Assembly: GCA_910584495.1 (NCBI GenBank)
Contig: CAJUAR010000004.1
Location: 1-64,000, forward strand
Length of the DNA: 64,000 bases
Source of the DNA: an uncultured Muribaculaceae bacterium
GTDB lineage: Bacteria; Bacteroidota; Bacteroidia; Bacteroidales; Muribaculaceae
Direction: 5' to 3'
Below the pieces are notes generated by a model. The model saw only the letters and a list, made by a program, of their open reading frames with translations, searched no databases and was not told the origin of the DNA. Shown here one piece after another: positions 35,755-45,456 of the stretch. The translations under genes and the position numbers were made by a program. Position 1 is the stretch's first letter. The number at the start of each line of letters is the position of its first letter.

Positions 35755-36963
35755 TTACTTAGCCAGACACTTGTCGAGCTCTTCGGCGATGGCTTTTTTG
35801 TCGAGGTTCTGGCCGATGAAGACAAGCTTTACCATACGGTCGCCATATTCCGGATCCCAGTCGCGGGCAAGCCCCGGCTCTGTCGCCATGAGTTGTTCCA
35901 GCTCCTCCTCGGGGGCAGTGGCAAACCATGCTCCTGCCTCGGTGAGCTTTTTCTGCACGCCGGCCTGCTCGAAAAGGAAACTCATGTCGGGATTATGCCT
36001 GAAATAGAGAATACCTTTGGTACGAATCACATTTTTTGGCCATTTAGCAGAAATGAAGTAGTCGAACTTATTGATGTCTATACCCGGCCGGCGATAGTAT
36101 ACCATGGTCTGAATGCCATATTCCTCGGCCTCGCCCTCATCGTGGTGATGATGGTGGCAATGGCCATGCTCGTGATGCTCGTGATGATGTCCGTGAGCCT
36201 CTTCTTCCTCCTCCTCGGTAGGAGCACCCTCGATGTGCTGAATCCAGGCAGCCGAGGTGGCCACTTTCTCGAAATTGAACAAATGGGTGTCGATGAGCAT
36301 ACCCAGCGGCACGTTGCAGTAGTCGCACTCCACAATACGGGCTTTGGGCTGCAGGGCGCGGATAATGGCTTTGATACGTGCAGCTTCTTCGGGCGTTACT
36401 TCCGAAATCTTGTTGAGCAGGATAATGTTGCAGAATTCCACCTGCTCGATGATAAGATTTTCAATGTCGTCTTCGCCCACTTTTTTGCGGTCGAGACTGT
36501 CGCCGCATGCAAATTCGCTTTTGAGACGCAGGGCGTCGACCACAGTGGCAATACAGTCGAGACGCGGCAGGCCTCCGCGTGTATATTTTGCACCCATGCG
36601 GCTCATGGAGCAAATTGTTTGTGCAATCGGAGCGGGCTCGCAGATACCGCTGGCTTCAATCACTATGTAGTCGAATTTCTTCATAGCCGTGATTTCGGCA
36701 AGCTGCTCCACAAGGTCCATCTTCAGAGTGCAGCAAATGCAGCCATTCTGCAGGGCCACAAGGTCGTCGGCATTCTTTTTGCCCACCACACCGCCTTTGG
36801 CAATGAGCGAGGCATCGATATTAACCTCGCCGATATCATTGACAATCACAGCAAAACGTATACCATCTTCGTTTGCGAGGATACGGTTGAGAAGAGTTGT
36901 CTTTCCACTTCCCAGATAACCCGTCAAAAGCAGCACGGGCAACTGTTTACTATCTGTTTTCAT
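35755..36963 (-). CDS. CobW/ZNG1-family metallochaperone GTPase with His-rich loop
   Basis: 402 aa. Walker A GYLGSGKTT is at residues 15-23, the metal-binding CICC motif at 75-78, an ESGICEPAP-like EASGICEPAP segment near 103, and LLNKISE in the NKxD position. A loop at 257-274 holds 13 His in 18 residues, framed by acidic runs, suited to bind zinc or another divalent metal. The C-terminal CobW_C domain is present. ZNG1-type proteins deliver zinc to client enzymes using GTP. The ATG at 36963 follows a -7 box. No cobalamin genes or zinc-uptake genes are adjacent, so the client is unknown. Confidence 0.92.
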   Translation of the reverse strand: MKTDSKQLPVLLLTGYLGSGKTTLLNRILANEDGIRFAVIVNDIGEVNIDASLIAKGGVVGKKNADDLVALQNGCICCTLKMDLVEQLAEITAMKKFDYIVIEASGICEPAPIAQTICSMSRMGAKYTRGGLPRLDCIATVVDALRLKSEFACGDSLDRKKVGEDDIENLIIEQVEFCNIILLNKISEVTPEEAARIKAIIRALQPKARIVECDYCNVPLGMLIDTHLFNFEKVATSAAWIQHIEGAPTEEEEEEAHGHHHEHHEHGHCHHHHHDEGEAEEYGIQTMVYYRRPGIDINKFDYFISAKWPKNVIRTKGILYFRHNPDMSFLFEQAGVQKKLTEAGAWFATAPEEELEQLMATEPGLARDWDPEYGDRMVKLVFIGQNLDKKAIAEELDKCLAK

Positions 36964-36985
36964 TGTAGCTTCAGTTTTGTTAGCA

Positions 36986-36993
36986 CAAAGATA
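36986..36993 (-). promoter_or_regulatory. -7 box of the CobW gene
   Basis: Minus-strand TATCTTTG about 23 nt upstream of the ATG at 36963, back to back with the promoter of the DUF2723 gene. Confidence 0.6.
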
Positions 36994-37025
36994 CGAAATA
37001 TTCGGCGTGATTGTTATTTTTTTTG

Positions 37026-37035
37026 TAACTTTGTC
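37026..37035 (+). promoter_or_regulatory. -7 box of the DUF2723 operon
   Basis: TAACTTTGTC 37 nt upstream of the ATG at 37073. Confidence 0.6.
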
Positions 37036-37072
37036 GGACATATAGGCCCCAAAAGCCACCTGATAAACCGCT

Positions 37073-40000
37073 ATGAAACGATATAACATAATCAACAACG
37101 CCATGGGCTGGCTGTGCTTCTTAGTGGCAGCCGTCACCTACCTGCTCACTGTCGAGCCCACGGCCTCGTTCTGGGACTGTCCCGAATTCATCCTCCAAGG
37201 TGCGAAACTCGAAGTTGGGCATCCGCCGGGCAACCCCATCTTTATGCTTGCCGCACGCTTCTTCATCACCCTCTTCGGAGGAAGCATGAGCAGCGCGGCC
37301 CTTGCCGTCAACTGCATGTCGGCCCTGCTCTCGGCGGCCACCATCCTGCTTCTGTTCTGGACCGTCACCCACTTCACCCGCCGGCTCATTGTCTGTGATA
37401 ATGCCGAAAACATCGGCACCTGGCATACCATCATCATCATGGCTGCCGGTGTATGCGGGGCTCTGGCATATACATGGAGCGACACCTTCTGGTTCTCGGC
37501 CGTCGAGGGCGAAGTCTATGCCTTCTCATCATTCTGCACGGCACTTGTTGTGTGGCTCATGCTCAAATGGGAGAACCGTGCCGACCGGCCCCATTCCGAC
37601 CGCTACCTTGTGCTCATAGCCTATGTAATCGGTGTTTCAATCGCCGTTCACCTGCTCAACTTGCTGTGTATCCCCGCATTGGGCCTCATATTCTACTACC
37701 GTAAGTGGAAAAAGAGCACAGCCACCGGCTCGCTCATCGCCCTTGGCGTGTCGTGCCTTATTGTGGGGGCCATTCTCTACGGCCTTGTGCCGGGCTTCAT
37801 AGAAGTGTCGCAGTGGTTTGAGCTCTTCTTTGTCAACACTGTTGGCCTGAGCTACAACATGGGCGTGCTTATATATGCGGTGCTTCTTGTGGCCGTGTTC
37901 ATCTTTGCCATCCACACCCTCTACCAGAGCACGCATCCCGGCCGTGCACGCTGGCTCTTTGTGCTCGCCATCACTCTTTCGGGCATGCCCTTCATCGGCC
38001 ACGGCATCATCCTGGGCCTTGTGCTCATTGCCGCCCTTGCCGTGTATGTGTTTGGCTTCTGCAAAAAAATTCCCGTGCGCATCTTTTCGATGATTCTTCT
38101 GAGCACCTTCGTAATATTCATCGGCTATGCCTCCTATGCCCTGCTGCTCATACGCGCCTCGGCCAACACACCGATGAACCAGAACGCACCCGACAATGTC
38201 TTTGCCCTGGCCTCCTACCTCAACCGCGAACAGTACGGCGAACGTCCGCTCTTCAAAGGCCCGGTATTTGCCGAAGCCCTCGAAGAAGAAGAATACCCCA
38301 AGGGCTCGGGAACATACTATATACCTGTCGATGAATATGGCCGTCCGCGGACACGGACCATCGACGGCTACTTGCGCGATGAAAATGGTGCACCTTTCAA
38401 CGAGCCGGAAAACATCTATACAAAAGTGGTGAAAACCGACCCCTCGCAGCCCGATGAGTATGTTGCAAAGGTGGAACGTCCTCACTACCAGACCATGCCC
38501 GACCTGGACATGCTCTTCACTCGCATCTACAGCAATGACCCCGACGGCTCGCACGTGTCGGGCTACAAGTCGTGGGCCGGATATGTTACCCCCGACATAT
38601 ACGACATACCCCAGCAAGTACGCGCCCAGTGGGCACGTCAGGGTTTTGTGCCCAAAACAGAACTGATGCAATATCTGCCGAGCATGGAGCCTGTCAACAC
38701 CCGCGTGTGGGCAAGCAGCGGCGAGCCTGTTGAGCAGACCGCCGTTTGGAAACCCGGCTTCGACGTCAACCTGCGCTACTTTGTCAACTACCAGCTCAAC
38801 CACATGTACTGGCGCTACTTTATGTGGAACTTCGCAGGCCGGCAGAACGACATCCAGGGCAACGGCGAGCCTCACCTGGGCAACTGGATTTCGGGTATTC
38901 CTTTCATTGACAATGCGCGTCTGGGCGACCAGTCGGCTCTTCCCGACGAATTTGGCAAAGGCAACAAAGGCCACAACGTGTTCTACATGCTGCCTCTCAT
39001 TCTCGGCCTCATAGGCTTGCTCTACCAAGCCCTCTATAACCACAAGACCAACCCTCTGCGCGGCATTCAGCAGTTCTGGGTAATCTTCTTCCTCTTTTTC
39101 ATGACAGGCGTGGCCATTGTGCTCTATCTCAACCAGACTCCCGGACAGCCCCGCGAACGCGACTATGCCTTTGCCGGTTCGTTCTATGCCTATGCAATAT
39201 GGATCGGCATGGGTATTCCGGCCATAGCCCTTATGCTTCGCCAACTGCTGCACAAGTCGAAAGCCGCCGATGCTGTGAGCGGCACTGTAGCCGTGGCTGT
39301 GGCTCTCGGCGTACCTCTGCAGATGGTGTCGCAGACATGGGACGACCACGACCGCTCGGGCCGCTATACCACACGCGATTTCGGCTTTAACTATCTGAGC
39401 TCGCTCGACCCCAATGCCATTATCTTCACCAACGGCGATAACGACACTTTCCCTCTGTGGTATGCACAGGAGGTTGAGAACTTCCGTCCCGATGTGCGCG
39501 TGGTCAATCTGTCGTACCTCACCACCGACTGGTATGCCAACCAGATGCACCACCCCACCTCGGGAGCCGAAGCCATCAAGATGCTAGCCACACCAACCGA
39601 TTATGCCTACGAAAATCTGGCCTACAGCTTCGTCTACCCGCAGAACTCCAATTCCACACCGGCTCTCGATGCTCTCAAAGAAATGTATACCAGCGATGAC
39701 TCTCGCTTTGGAGCCCATCTTATGTCGTCGCCAAATGTGTTTATGCCTGTGGACAAAGCATCGGCCCTGCAACGCTACAAATCGGGAATCGATTCCATCG
39801 ACAGCCTCTATATTGCTCCCGCCATTTGCAACATAAGCACCAACCTCAGTGGCATGAGCGGTCTGAACCAAAGCCGGGCACTGAGCCTCGACATGATTGC
39901 CAACTCGGTGGCTGACAATTGGAAACGGCCGGTCTACTTCGCCACCACCGTGCCCACGTCGTACTATCTGGGCCTGTCGCCCTTCCTGTCGGCAACGGGT

Positions 40001-40888
40001 ATGGCCTACGAAGTGACACCCTTCAAAAATCCGGTAAAATTCAATCCCACCGCCGAGAAAGCCTACCGTACAATTCTCACCGACTACCGTTGGGGCGGCC
40101 TCGACCAGCCCGGAGCCGAGAACCTCTATCTCGACGAGACAGTACGCCGCATGGTGGCCTCGCTCCGTTCGGGCATATATACAGTTGTCGAAAACCTTCT
40201 GGCTGCCGGCGAACTGCCCGCAAGCGAAGCCTCGAAAGAAGTTGCTCGCCGGGCAGGCCTCGACGAGCCGCAGACACAAGCCGACATGGGACGACAGCTT
40301 CTCGACCTTATATTGACCAAGCTGCCCGCCAATGTCTCGCCCTTAGATGGCATGCTCGGCCTCTACTTCGCTCGCTCATATATCGACCTTTATCTGGACT
40401 ACGGCAACAAAGCCGACCTCGACAAGGCTATGGCCATCGTACGTCCCGAGGCCGAGCGCTATGCCCAGCTTGTGAAGTATGCCACAACGCTCGACCCTGT
40501 GAGCCGTGCCCAGCTCGGCCGTTCCGAAACATACGCCCTTCAGTACCTCGGCGAGGCTGTGGCTCTCGAAAACTTTGCATCCATCCTCAAATCGAAGCCC
40601 GAAATAGCCACAGACCCGCAATACGAAGCCGAACGCAGTCTGCTGCGCAACATGGACCTGGAAACAGACCTTCGCATAGCTCCGATTATATACATCGAAG
40701 GCTACGATGCCAAGTCTCTGAGCGAACAGCTCGATGCATTCCCCGAAAGCCAGCAAGCTTTCATACAGGCTGCAATCGACATTCTCAATATCAACACCGA
40801 AACCGGCATCGACCCCATGGCCTTCAGCACATCGCTCATGGACAAACACGGTTTCAGCGCTCAGCAATGGCGCATGATTCTGGACTGA
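37073..40888 (+). CDS. DUF2723 polytopic membrane protein, glycosyltransferase-like
   Basis: 1271 aa. It begins like other DUF2723 proteins (AVTYLLTVEPTASFWDCPEF ... GHPPGNPIFMLAARF), where an Asp-containing first periplasmic loop recalls protein O-mannosyltransferases of the GT-C type. Roughly 12 or more membrane segments occupy the first 740 residues; the C-terminal 500 residues are soluble with helical repeats. A role in protein or lipid O-glycosylation using a polyprenyl-linked sugar is proposed for the family, not proven here. It heads an operon with a polysaccharide deacetylase and queG. Confidence 0.88.
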   Translation: MKRYNIINNAMGWLCFLVAAVTYLLTVEPTASFWDCPEFILQGAKLEVGHPPGNPIFMLAARFFITLFGGSMSSAALAVNCMSALLSAATILLLFWTVTHFTRRLIVCDNAENIGTWHTIIIMAAGVCGALAYTWSDTFWFSAVEGEVYAFSSFCTALVVWLMLKWENRADRPHSDRYLVLIAYVIGVSIAVHLLNLLCIPALGLIFYYRKWKKSTATGSLIALGVSCLIVGAILYGLVPGFIEVSQWFELFFVNTVGLSYNMGVLIYAVLLVAVFIFAIHTLYQSTHPGRARWLFVLAITLSGMPFIGHGIILGLVLIAALAVYVFGFCKKIPVRIFSMILLSTFVIFIGYASYALLLIRASANTPMNQNAPDNVFALASYLNREQYGERPLFKGPVFAEALEEEEYPKGSGTYYIPVDEYGRPRTRTIDGYLRDENGAPFNEPENIYTKVVKTDPSQPDEYVAKVERPHYQTMPDLDMLFTRIYSNDPDGSHVSGYKSWAGYVTPDIYDIPQQVRAQWARQGFVPKTELMQYLPSMEPVNTRVWASSGEPVEQTAVWKPGFDVNLRYFVNYQLNHMYWRYFMWNFAGRQNDIQGNGEPHLGNWISGIPFIDNARLGDQSALPDEFGKGNKGHNVFYMLPLILGLIGLLYQALYNHKTNPLRGIQQFWVIFFLFFMTGVAIVLYLNQTPGQPRERDYAFAGSFYAYAIWIGMGIPAIALMLRQLLHKSKAADAVSGTVAVAVALGVPLQMVSQTWDDHDRSGRYTTRDFGFNYLSSLDPNAIIFTNGDNDTFPLWYAQEVENFRPDVRVVNLSYLTTDWYANQMHHPTSGAEAIKMLATPTDYAYENLAYSFVYPQNSNSTPALDALKEMYTSDDSRFGAHLMSSPNVFMPVDKASALQRYKSGIDSIDSLYIAPAICNISTNLSGMSGLNQSRALSLDMIANSVADNWKRPVYFATTVPTSYYLGLSPFLSATGMAYEVTPFKNPVKFNPTAEKAYRTILTDYRWGGLDQPGAENLYLDETVRRMVASLRSGIYTVVENLLAAGELPASEASKEVARRAGLDEPQTQADMGRQLLDLILTKLPANVSPLDGMLGLYFARSYIDLYLDYGNKADLDKAMAIVRPEAERYAQLVKYATTLDPVSRAQLGRSETYALQYLGEAVALENFASILKSKPEIATDPQYEAERSLLRNMDLETDLRIAPIIYIEGYDAKSLSEQLDAFPESQQAFIQAAIDILNINTETGIDPMAFSTSLMDKHGFSAQQWRMILD

Positions 40889-40895
40889 ACGGCAC

Positions 40896-41519
40896 ATGTG
40901 GATTGAACAACCTCCTTTGCTATATCGCCTCCTGTTTCCGGAGGCGATATGGCGTATTAAACGGCGCAAAGGCAAACCTCGCGTTTTTCTGACCTTCGAC
41001 GACGGTCCTATACCCGAGGAAACTCCGTGGGTGCTCGACACCCTCGACCGCTACGGTATCAAGGCCACATTCTTTATGGTGGGCGACAATGTGCGCCGTC
41101 ATCCCGAGCTCCTCGACGAAGTGTTGCGTCGCGGACACAGCATAGGCAACCACACCATGCACCACCTGCAGGGCATGAAAGAACGTGCTCATCACTACCT
41201 TCGCGACACTGCCGAAGCCGCCGCTCTTATCGACAGCCCCCTTTTCCGTCCGCCTCACGGCTTGCTGCGATGGAAACAGGCTCGTGTGCTCAAGGAGCAC
41301 TTCAACATCATTATGTACGACCTTGTGAGCCGCGACTATTCACGCAAGCTCAGCGGAGAACAAGTACTCGACAATGTGAAGCGCTATGCGCGCGACGGCT
41401 CCATCATCGTGTTTCACGATTCGCTCAAAGCATCAAAAAACATGCGCTACGCCCTGCCCCGCGCCATAGAATGGCTCCTTGAACAAGGCTATGAATTTGC
41501 CCCCATCCCCATGCACTGA
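40896..41519 (+). CDS. Polysaccharide deacetylase (NodB, CE4)
   Basis: 207 aa with no evident signal peptide but a hydrophobic LLYRLLFPEAIW start. CE4 motifs: FLTFDDGP (catalytic base and metal Asp), GNHTMHH (metal His pair), RPPHG (motif 3), YDLVSRDYSR (motif 4) and IIVFHDS (motif 5). It removes N-acetyl groups from an amino-sugar glycan or lipid-linked sugar. It starts 7 nt after the DUF2723 stop, hinting at a shared glycan pathway. Confidence 0.92.
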   Translation: MWIEQPPLLYRLLFPEAIWRIKRRKGKPRVFLTFDDGPIPEETPWVLDTLDRYGIKATFFMVGDNVRRHPELLDEVLRRGHSIGNHTMHHLQGMKERAHHYLRDTAEAAALIDSPLFRPPHGLLRWKQARVLKEHFNIIMYDLVSRDYSRKLSGEQVLDNVKRYARDGSIIVFHDSLKASKNMRYALPRAIEWLLEQGYEFAPIPMH

Positions 41520-42429
41520 TTTCCGCGACCTCGTTGCAGAGGCTGCGATGGCTGCCGGAGCTTGCCGTGCCCGTTTTGCAGCCATTGAGCCTGTCGACAG
41601 CAACACCAAGGACATCTACAACCGCTGGATTGCTGCCGGATGCCATGGCGAAATGAGCTATCTTGAAAAATATGGCGATGTGCGCGACAACCCTGCCCTG
41701 CTTCTCGAAGGCGCACGCAGCATGCTTTGCTGTGCCTATGCCTACGACATGGCCGGCATGCCGCAACATGAACTGTTTGCCGACTATGCCCGAGGAAAAG
41801 ACTACCACACCGTGCTGCGAAAACGGCTTGCGCCTGTAGCCGAGCTGATGGAACAACTTGTGCCCGGTTCGCAAACACGCATTTGCATCGATACAGCCCC
41901 GCTGCGCGAACGCTACTGGGCCGCACGCTGCGGACTGGGAACAGTGGGGCGCAACTGCCAGCTATTTGTGCCCGGTATCGGTGCCGCGGTCTTTCTTGCC
42001 GAAATATTATGGACACACGCTGTCGAGGCTCACAAACCGCTTGCCGGCAATGCATGTGCTGCTTGTGGACGCTGCGTGCGTGCATGCCCTGTCCACGCCC
42101 TCGACGGAATGGGAGGAATGGATGCACGTCGGTGCCTGTCGTATCTCACAATTGAATATCGCGGCAATCTACCCGAGAATCTTAAGCTGCCGGGACGCAT
42201 CTATGGCTGCGACATCTGCCGCCGTGTGTGCCCCCTGCCCCAGCCGGGATCCAAAGTTATAGAAGAATTTCATCCGTCGGCAGAGCTGATGGCTCTCGAC
42301 GACGAAAGCCTTGCAACACTGGACCAAAACAGCTATAACGCCATGTTCCGCCACAGTGCTGTCAAACGTCAGAAGTTACCGCAACTGTTGCGCAACCTCA
42401 AGGCTCATTGTCCTCGTCGGGAAGAATAA
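41491..42429 (+). CDS. queG: Epoxyqueuosine reductase
   Basis: 312 aa from the ATG at 41491, which overlaps the deacetylase gene by 29 nt in another frame; a TTG at 41479 is less likely. It catalyses the last step of queuosine formation in tRNA using cobalamin and two [4Fe-4S] clusters, whose ligands appear as CAACGRCVRACP and CDICRRVCP. The N-terminal DUF1730 region includes GEMSYLEKYGDVRDNP and DTAPLRERYWAARCGLG. No other queuosine genes are nearby. The 3' end overlaps the convergent porW gene by 32 nt. Confidence 0.94.
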   Translation: MNLPPSPCTDFRDLVAEAAMAAGACRARFAAIEPVDSNTKDIYNRWIAAGCHGEMSYLEKYGDVRDNPALLLEGARSMLCCAYAYDMAGMPQHELFADYARGKDYHTVLRKRLAPVAELMEQLVPGSQTRICIDTAPLRERYWAARCGLGTVGRNCQLFVPGIGAAVFLAEILWTHAVEAHKPLAGNACAACGRCVRACPVHALDGMGGMDARRCLSYLTIEYRGNLPENLKLPGRIYGCDICRRVCPLPQPGSKVIEEFHPSAELMALDDESLATLDQNSYNAMFRHSAVKRQKLPQLLRNLKAHCPRREE

Positions 42430-45400
42430 TAACAGGCCGAGTTGCCAATTTGCCCGGCTCCTGCACTTCCTCCTTCCCTTTGCTCTCCGTGCCTTCAGCA
42501 CTGCTCGGTTTGTCCAAGCCGTCAGGCTTTTCCTCGCTTTTATTCTCAGTGTCGTCCGACTTGCCGGTCACATTTTCCGTCCGCTCGTCGGCTGCCGCTT
42601 CGGCTTCGGGAAGCGTTTCTATTTCTTCGGGTGCCAGGAGGTCGGCCTGGGCATCGACATAGTTCTGCTCCTCAAGATAGCGGAAATACTCCTCGAACGA
42701 GCGTCCTTGTTCAAACATCAGGTCCAAGTTCTCGTTGCTGATTGCCACAGGTCTCACTCCCGGCGGCAAATGGAAATCGTGCGAATCGGCCATAACCTTA
42801 CGGTAGTGGTTAAGCTGCTGCATATTTTCAAATCCACGGACAATAATCATGCCCAGACGGCCGAAATTCATCTGTTCAAGGTCGAAATCCTTCACCACGA
42901 ACGAACGGAAATTATGACGTGCAATGTCGAAGAGCAATTCATTTGACGACACCTCGTCAGTTGGGAAGAGGAAGACCAAAGCCTGCCCGGCATTGTCGTC
43001 GATACGGAAGTTGGCAACACTGTCGACCGCGGCAGCAGTGCTGTCATTGCTCAGACGCAGGTCCCACAGCATGCCGCGCATGTTGCCCGAAGTTCCGGCC
43101 TGCAGCTCGCGGCCTTTGGCCAAACCTTTGAGCCATGCCGAGGCAACAGGGGTAATATCGGTATCGGGATAACGCTCCAGAAGGTCGCGGAGCACCTCTT
43201 TAAATGCCGTGCTGTTTTTTTCGGTTACATAGGCCAACGAATGCAGGAACATGAATTTGGGCATGATTTTACTCAGCGGGAACTCTCTACTCATCTTCTC
43301 GTAAGCTTGGTGCACTTCGTCGTTGCGGTTTTCGAGATATGCCCTATAGGCTTCGTCATATAGCGACTGCTGAACCTGGTCCATCCGTTTAAGGTTCTCG
43401 ATATAGTCGGGGTCGAGCAAAGCCTGGCCATACTTACTGTCGGCGAAGTCGCGCAGAATCAACTGTCGATATTGCTCGGCAAGGGCATTGTCGCCGCGAC
43501 GCATGGCCATAAGATAGATGTTATAGTATGTGTCCAGGCGGTAGATATTATCGGGATAATCGGCCAGCAGACGATCGAACTCCTTGAGCGAAGCCCCGAA
43601 ATCCTCGAGCTTATCCTTGAGAATCAAGCCCATATTGTACAATCCCTCCTGAATAATATCGTTTGCCTGTATCTTTTCCTGGTCAGAAAACGGAATCTGG
43701 GCCAGATAGTATTCGCGATAGTGAGGGTCGGAACTATGGTCATCTTCCTTTTTATTGTTTTCCTCGCCTGAGGATTGGCCCTCCTTGCCGCCATCCTCCT
43801 TGTCATCGGCATCCTCGTCCTGCTGCTCTTCGCTGTCGAAGTCGGAAGTGTTGAATGTAGTCTTGTTGCGACGTCGCCAGTCATCTTCGAGCTTACGTGC
43901 ACCCCAACGCTTCTGGAACTCAGCCTTGCCGGCATTTTTGGTGGCAGTGTTGTAGAAGTACCACGAGTTGTCGGAATTGATGACAAACTGTTGCGTGTTG
44001 TTATCCTGCAGACCGTTATTAGCGGCAGAGTTGGCAAGATGTTCCTGTCGGGCAGCCTCCTCGGCTTCCTCTTTTTCTTTTTTCTTGAGTTCGTCGATAA
44101 TTCGGTCTATCACCTTGTTGCGTTCGTCCTCGGGCATCTGCGCCAGCCGCAGGAGCGAATCCTGAAGAGCCACGTTCTGCGAATAGACAGCCAGTTCGTC
44201 GAGCACGTCGGAGCGGCGTTTGATGTCGTCATAGCCTGGGAAAGTTTGAGGCAGAACAGGCACAGCCTCGGCATAGTTTGGCTGAGCCTTGTCGTATTTT
44301 CCCTGAAGATAGTAAAGACCTCCGAGTTTCACTTGGTTGATAGCCTTGTCGATGCCGGCACGCGTTGATTTTTCGTTGGCCAGCTCATAATTGGCAATGG
44401 CACGCGCCGTGTCGCCGTGCGCAAGGTAGAGATTGCCTATGGCATAGTAGATTTGGTCCTGGTAGTCCTTGTTGCGGTCGTAACGTGTCATGCGGCGCAG
44501 AGCCGACACCTCCTTTTCAATGTCGGGACCGTCGTAAACTTCCGACTGCTTTATTCGAGCATTGAATTTGGTGCGATATGTGGCTGAATTGCTGCTTCCT
44601 GCGGCATCGAAAGCCTTGAATGCCCGCTGTTTGTCGCCAAGGGCTTGATAGACTTGGCCTAAGAGGAACCGCAGCCGGGTTTTCTGCGCACCTTTGGCAC
44701 CCTTAATAGCTTCTTCGAGGAAAGGAATGGCAGCCTTGTCATTGCCCGCATGGAGATAGTAATCGGCATAGACAAAATTATAGAGCTTGCGCAGCCGGTT
44801 TGAAGTGAGTTCGTCTTCCTTGATGCGTGTGATAATCACCTCGGCCTCGAAGAGCCATCCCATGGATATATAGCTCAAAGCTTGCATCAGCCGCGCCTCG
44901 GTGACAGTTTTCGGAAGCCATGAAAAATGCTTTGAAATATAGAAAAACGTTGAAGCCGCCCCTCCGAAATCGCCGTTATAATATTGTCCGCGGCCCATCA
45001 TCATCCAGGCTTCGTGGAGGAAGGGGTTGTATTCTTCGCGTTTCATCCACGCCTTGTACTCGGGGTCGGAACTTTTTCCCGACTTTCGGGCCGGCTTTTT
45101 CTTGATTGAGCGTAGCTGTATGGCTTTCTGCCCTTTTTCGATGGAGCGTGTAAAATCGCCCGAAGGCTGTGGTGCCGAAGGAGTGTTCTTAGCCTCGACG
45201 GGGTGCATGAGCACACGTCCCGAATAATCGTCCTCGTACTTCTGCTCCATGTCGGCGAGCGTTTCTTTATAGTGTTTGTCGCCGTTGTAGTAGATATTGT
45301 AACGGGTGATGAAAGCTTGATAGTTGCGTGTGGCAGCTGTATTTTTTTTTGGCGAACAAGCTGCACACATTGCAGCAACCATCACAATGACAGTTGCGGC

Positions 45401-45430
45401 AATCGGCAGAAAGTGTCGCTTGGCATACAT
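42398..45430 (-). CDS. porW: Type IX secretion lipoprotein PorW/SprE (TPR protein)
   Basis: 1010 aa, somewhat longer than characterised SprE proteins. Signal peptide II with lipobox CAAC. The first domain starts with the family hallmark NYQAFITRYNIYYNGDKHY and HPFLHEAWMMMGRGQYYNGDF-type TPRs follow to about residue 450. A low-complexity acidic and Lys-rich segment (about 460-620, EEQQDEDADDKEDGGKEG) separates a second TPR block; the tail after 940 is again acidic, Glu/Lys-rich. PorW links the outer-membrane translocon to the PorKLMN machinery. It is the last gene after a RelA/SpoT and a 7TM-HD gene. Confidence 0.85.
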   Translation of the reverse strand: MYAKRHFLPIAATVIVMVAAMCAACSPKKNTAATRNYQAFITRYNIYYNGDKHYKETLADMEQKYEDDYSGRVLMHPVEAKNTPSAPQPSGDFTRSIEKGQKAIQLRSIKKKPARKSGKSSDPEYKAWMKREEYNPFLHEAWMMMGRGQYYNGDFGGAASTFFYISKHFSWLPKTVTEARLMQALSYISMGWLFEAEVIITRIKEDELTSNRLRKLYNFVYADYYLHAGNDKAAIPFLEEAIKGAKGAQKTRLRFLLGQVYQALGDKQRAFKAFDAAGSSNSATYRTKFNARIKQSEVYDGPDIEKEVSALRRMTRYDRNKDYQDQIYYAIGNLYLAHGDTARAIANYELANEKSTRAGIDKAINQVKLGGLYYLQGKYDKAQPNYAEAVPVLPQTFPGYDDIKRRSDVLDELAVYSQNVALQDSLLRLAQMPEDERNKVIDRIIDELKKKEKEEAEEAARQEHLANSAANNGLQDNNTQQFVINSDNSWYFYNTATKNAGKAEFQKRWGARKLEDDWRRRNKTTFNTSDFDSEEQQDEDADDKEDGGKEGQSSGEENNKKEDDHSSDPHYREYYLAQIPFSDQEKIQANDIIQEGLYNMGLILKDKLEDFGASLKEFDRLLADYPDNIYRLDTYYNIYLMAMRRGDNALAEQYRQLILRDFADSKYGQALLDPDYIENLKRMDQVQQSLYDEAYRAYLENRNDEVHQAYEKMSREFPLSKIMPKFMFLHSLAYVTEKNSTAFKEVLRDLLERYPDTDITPVASAWLKGLAKGRELQAGTSGNMRGMLWDLRLSNDSTAAAVDSVANFRIDDNAGQALVFLFPTDEVSSNELLFDIARHNFRSFVVKDFDLEQMNFGRLGMIIVRGFENMQQLNHYRKVMADSHDFHLPPGVRPVAISNENLDLMFEQGRSFEEYFRYLEEQNYVDAQADLLAPEEIETLPEAEAAADERTENVTGKSDDTENKSEEKPDGLDKPSSAEGTESKGKEEVQEPGKLATRPVIILPDEDNEP

Positions 45431-45456
45431 ACTACTATAACGCAGTGACAGCTTGC

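Noticed and set aside
36964..37072. Possible cobalamin riboswitch upstream of the CobW gene
   Set aside because: The leader is only about 20 nt long and has no B12-box-like sequence.
35722..37086. 454-codon open frame on the plus strand
   Set aside because: Antisense to the CobW GTPase, whose Walker and CxCC motifs are decisive.
37637..39553. 638-codon open frame on the minus strand
   Set aside because: Lies fully antisense to the DUF2723 gene, lacks a promoter and has shadow-type composition; produced by codon bias of the real gene.
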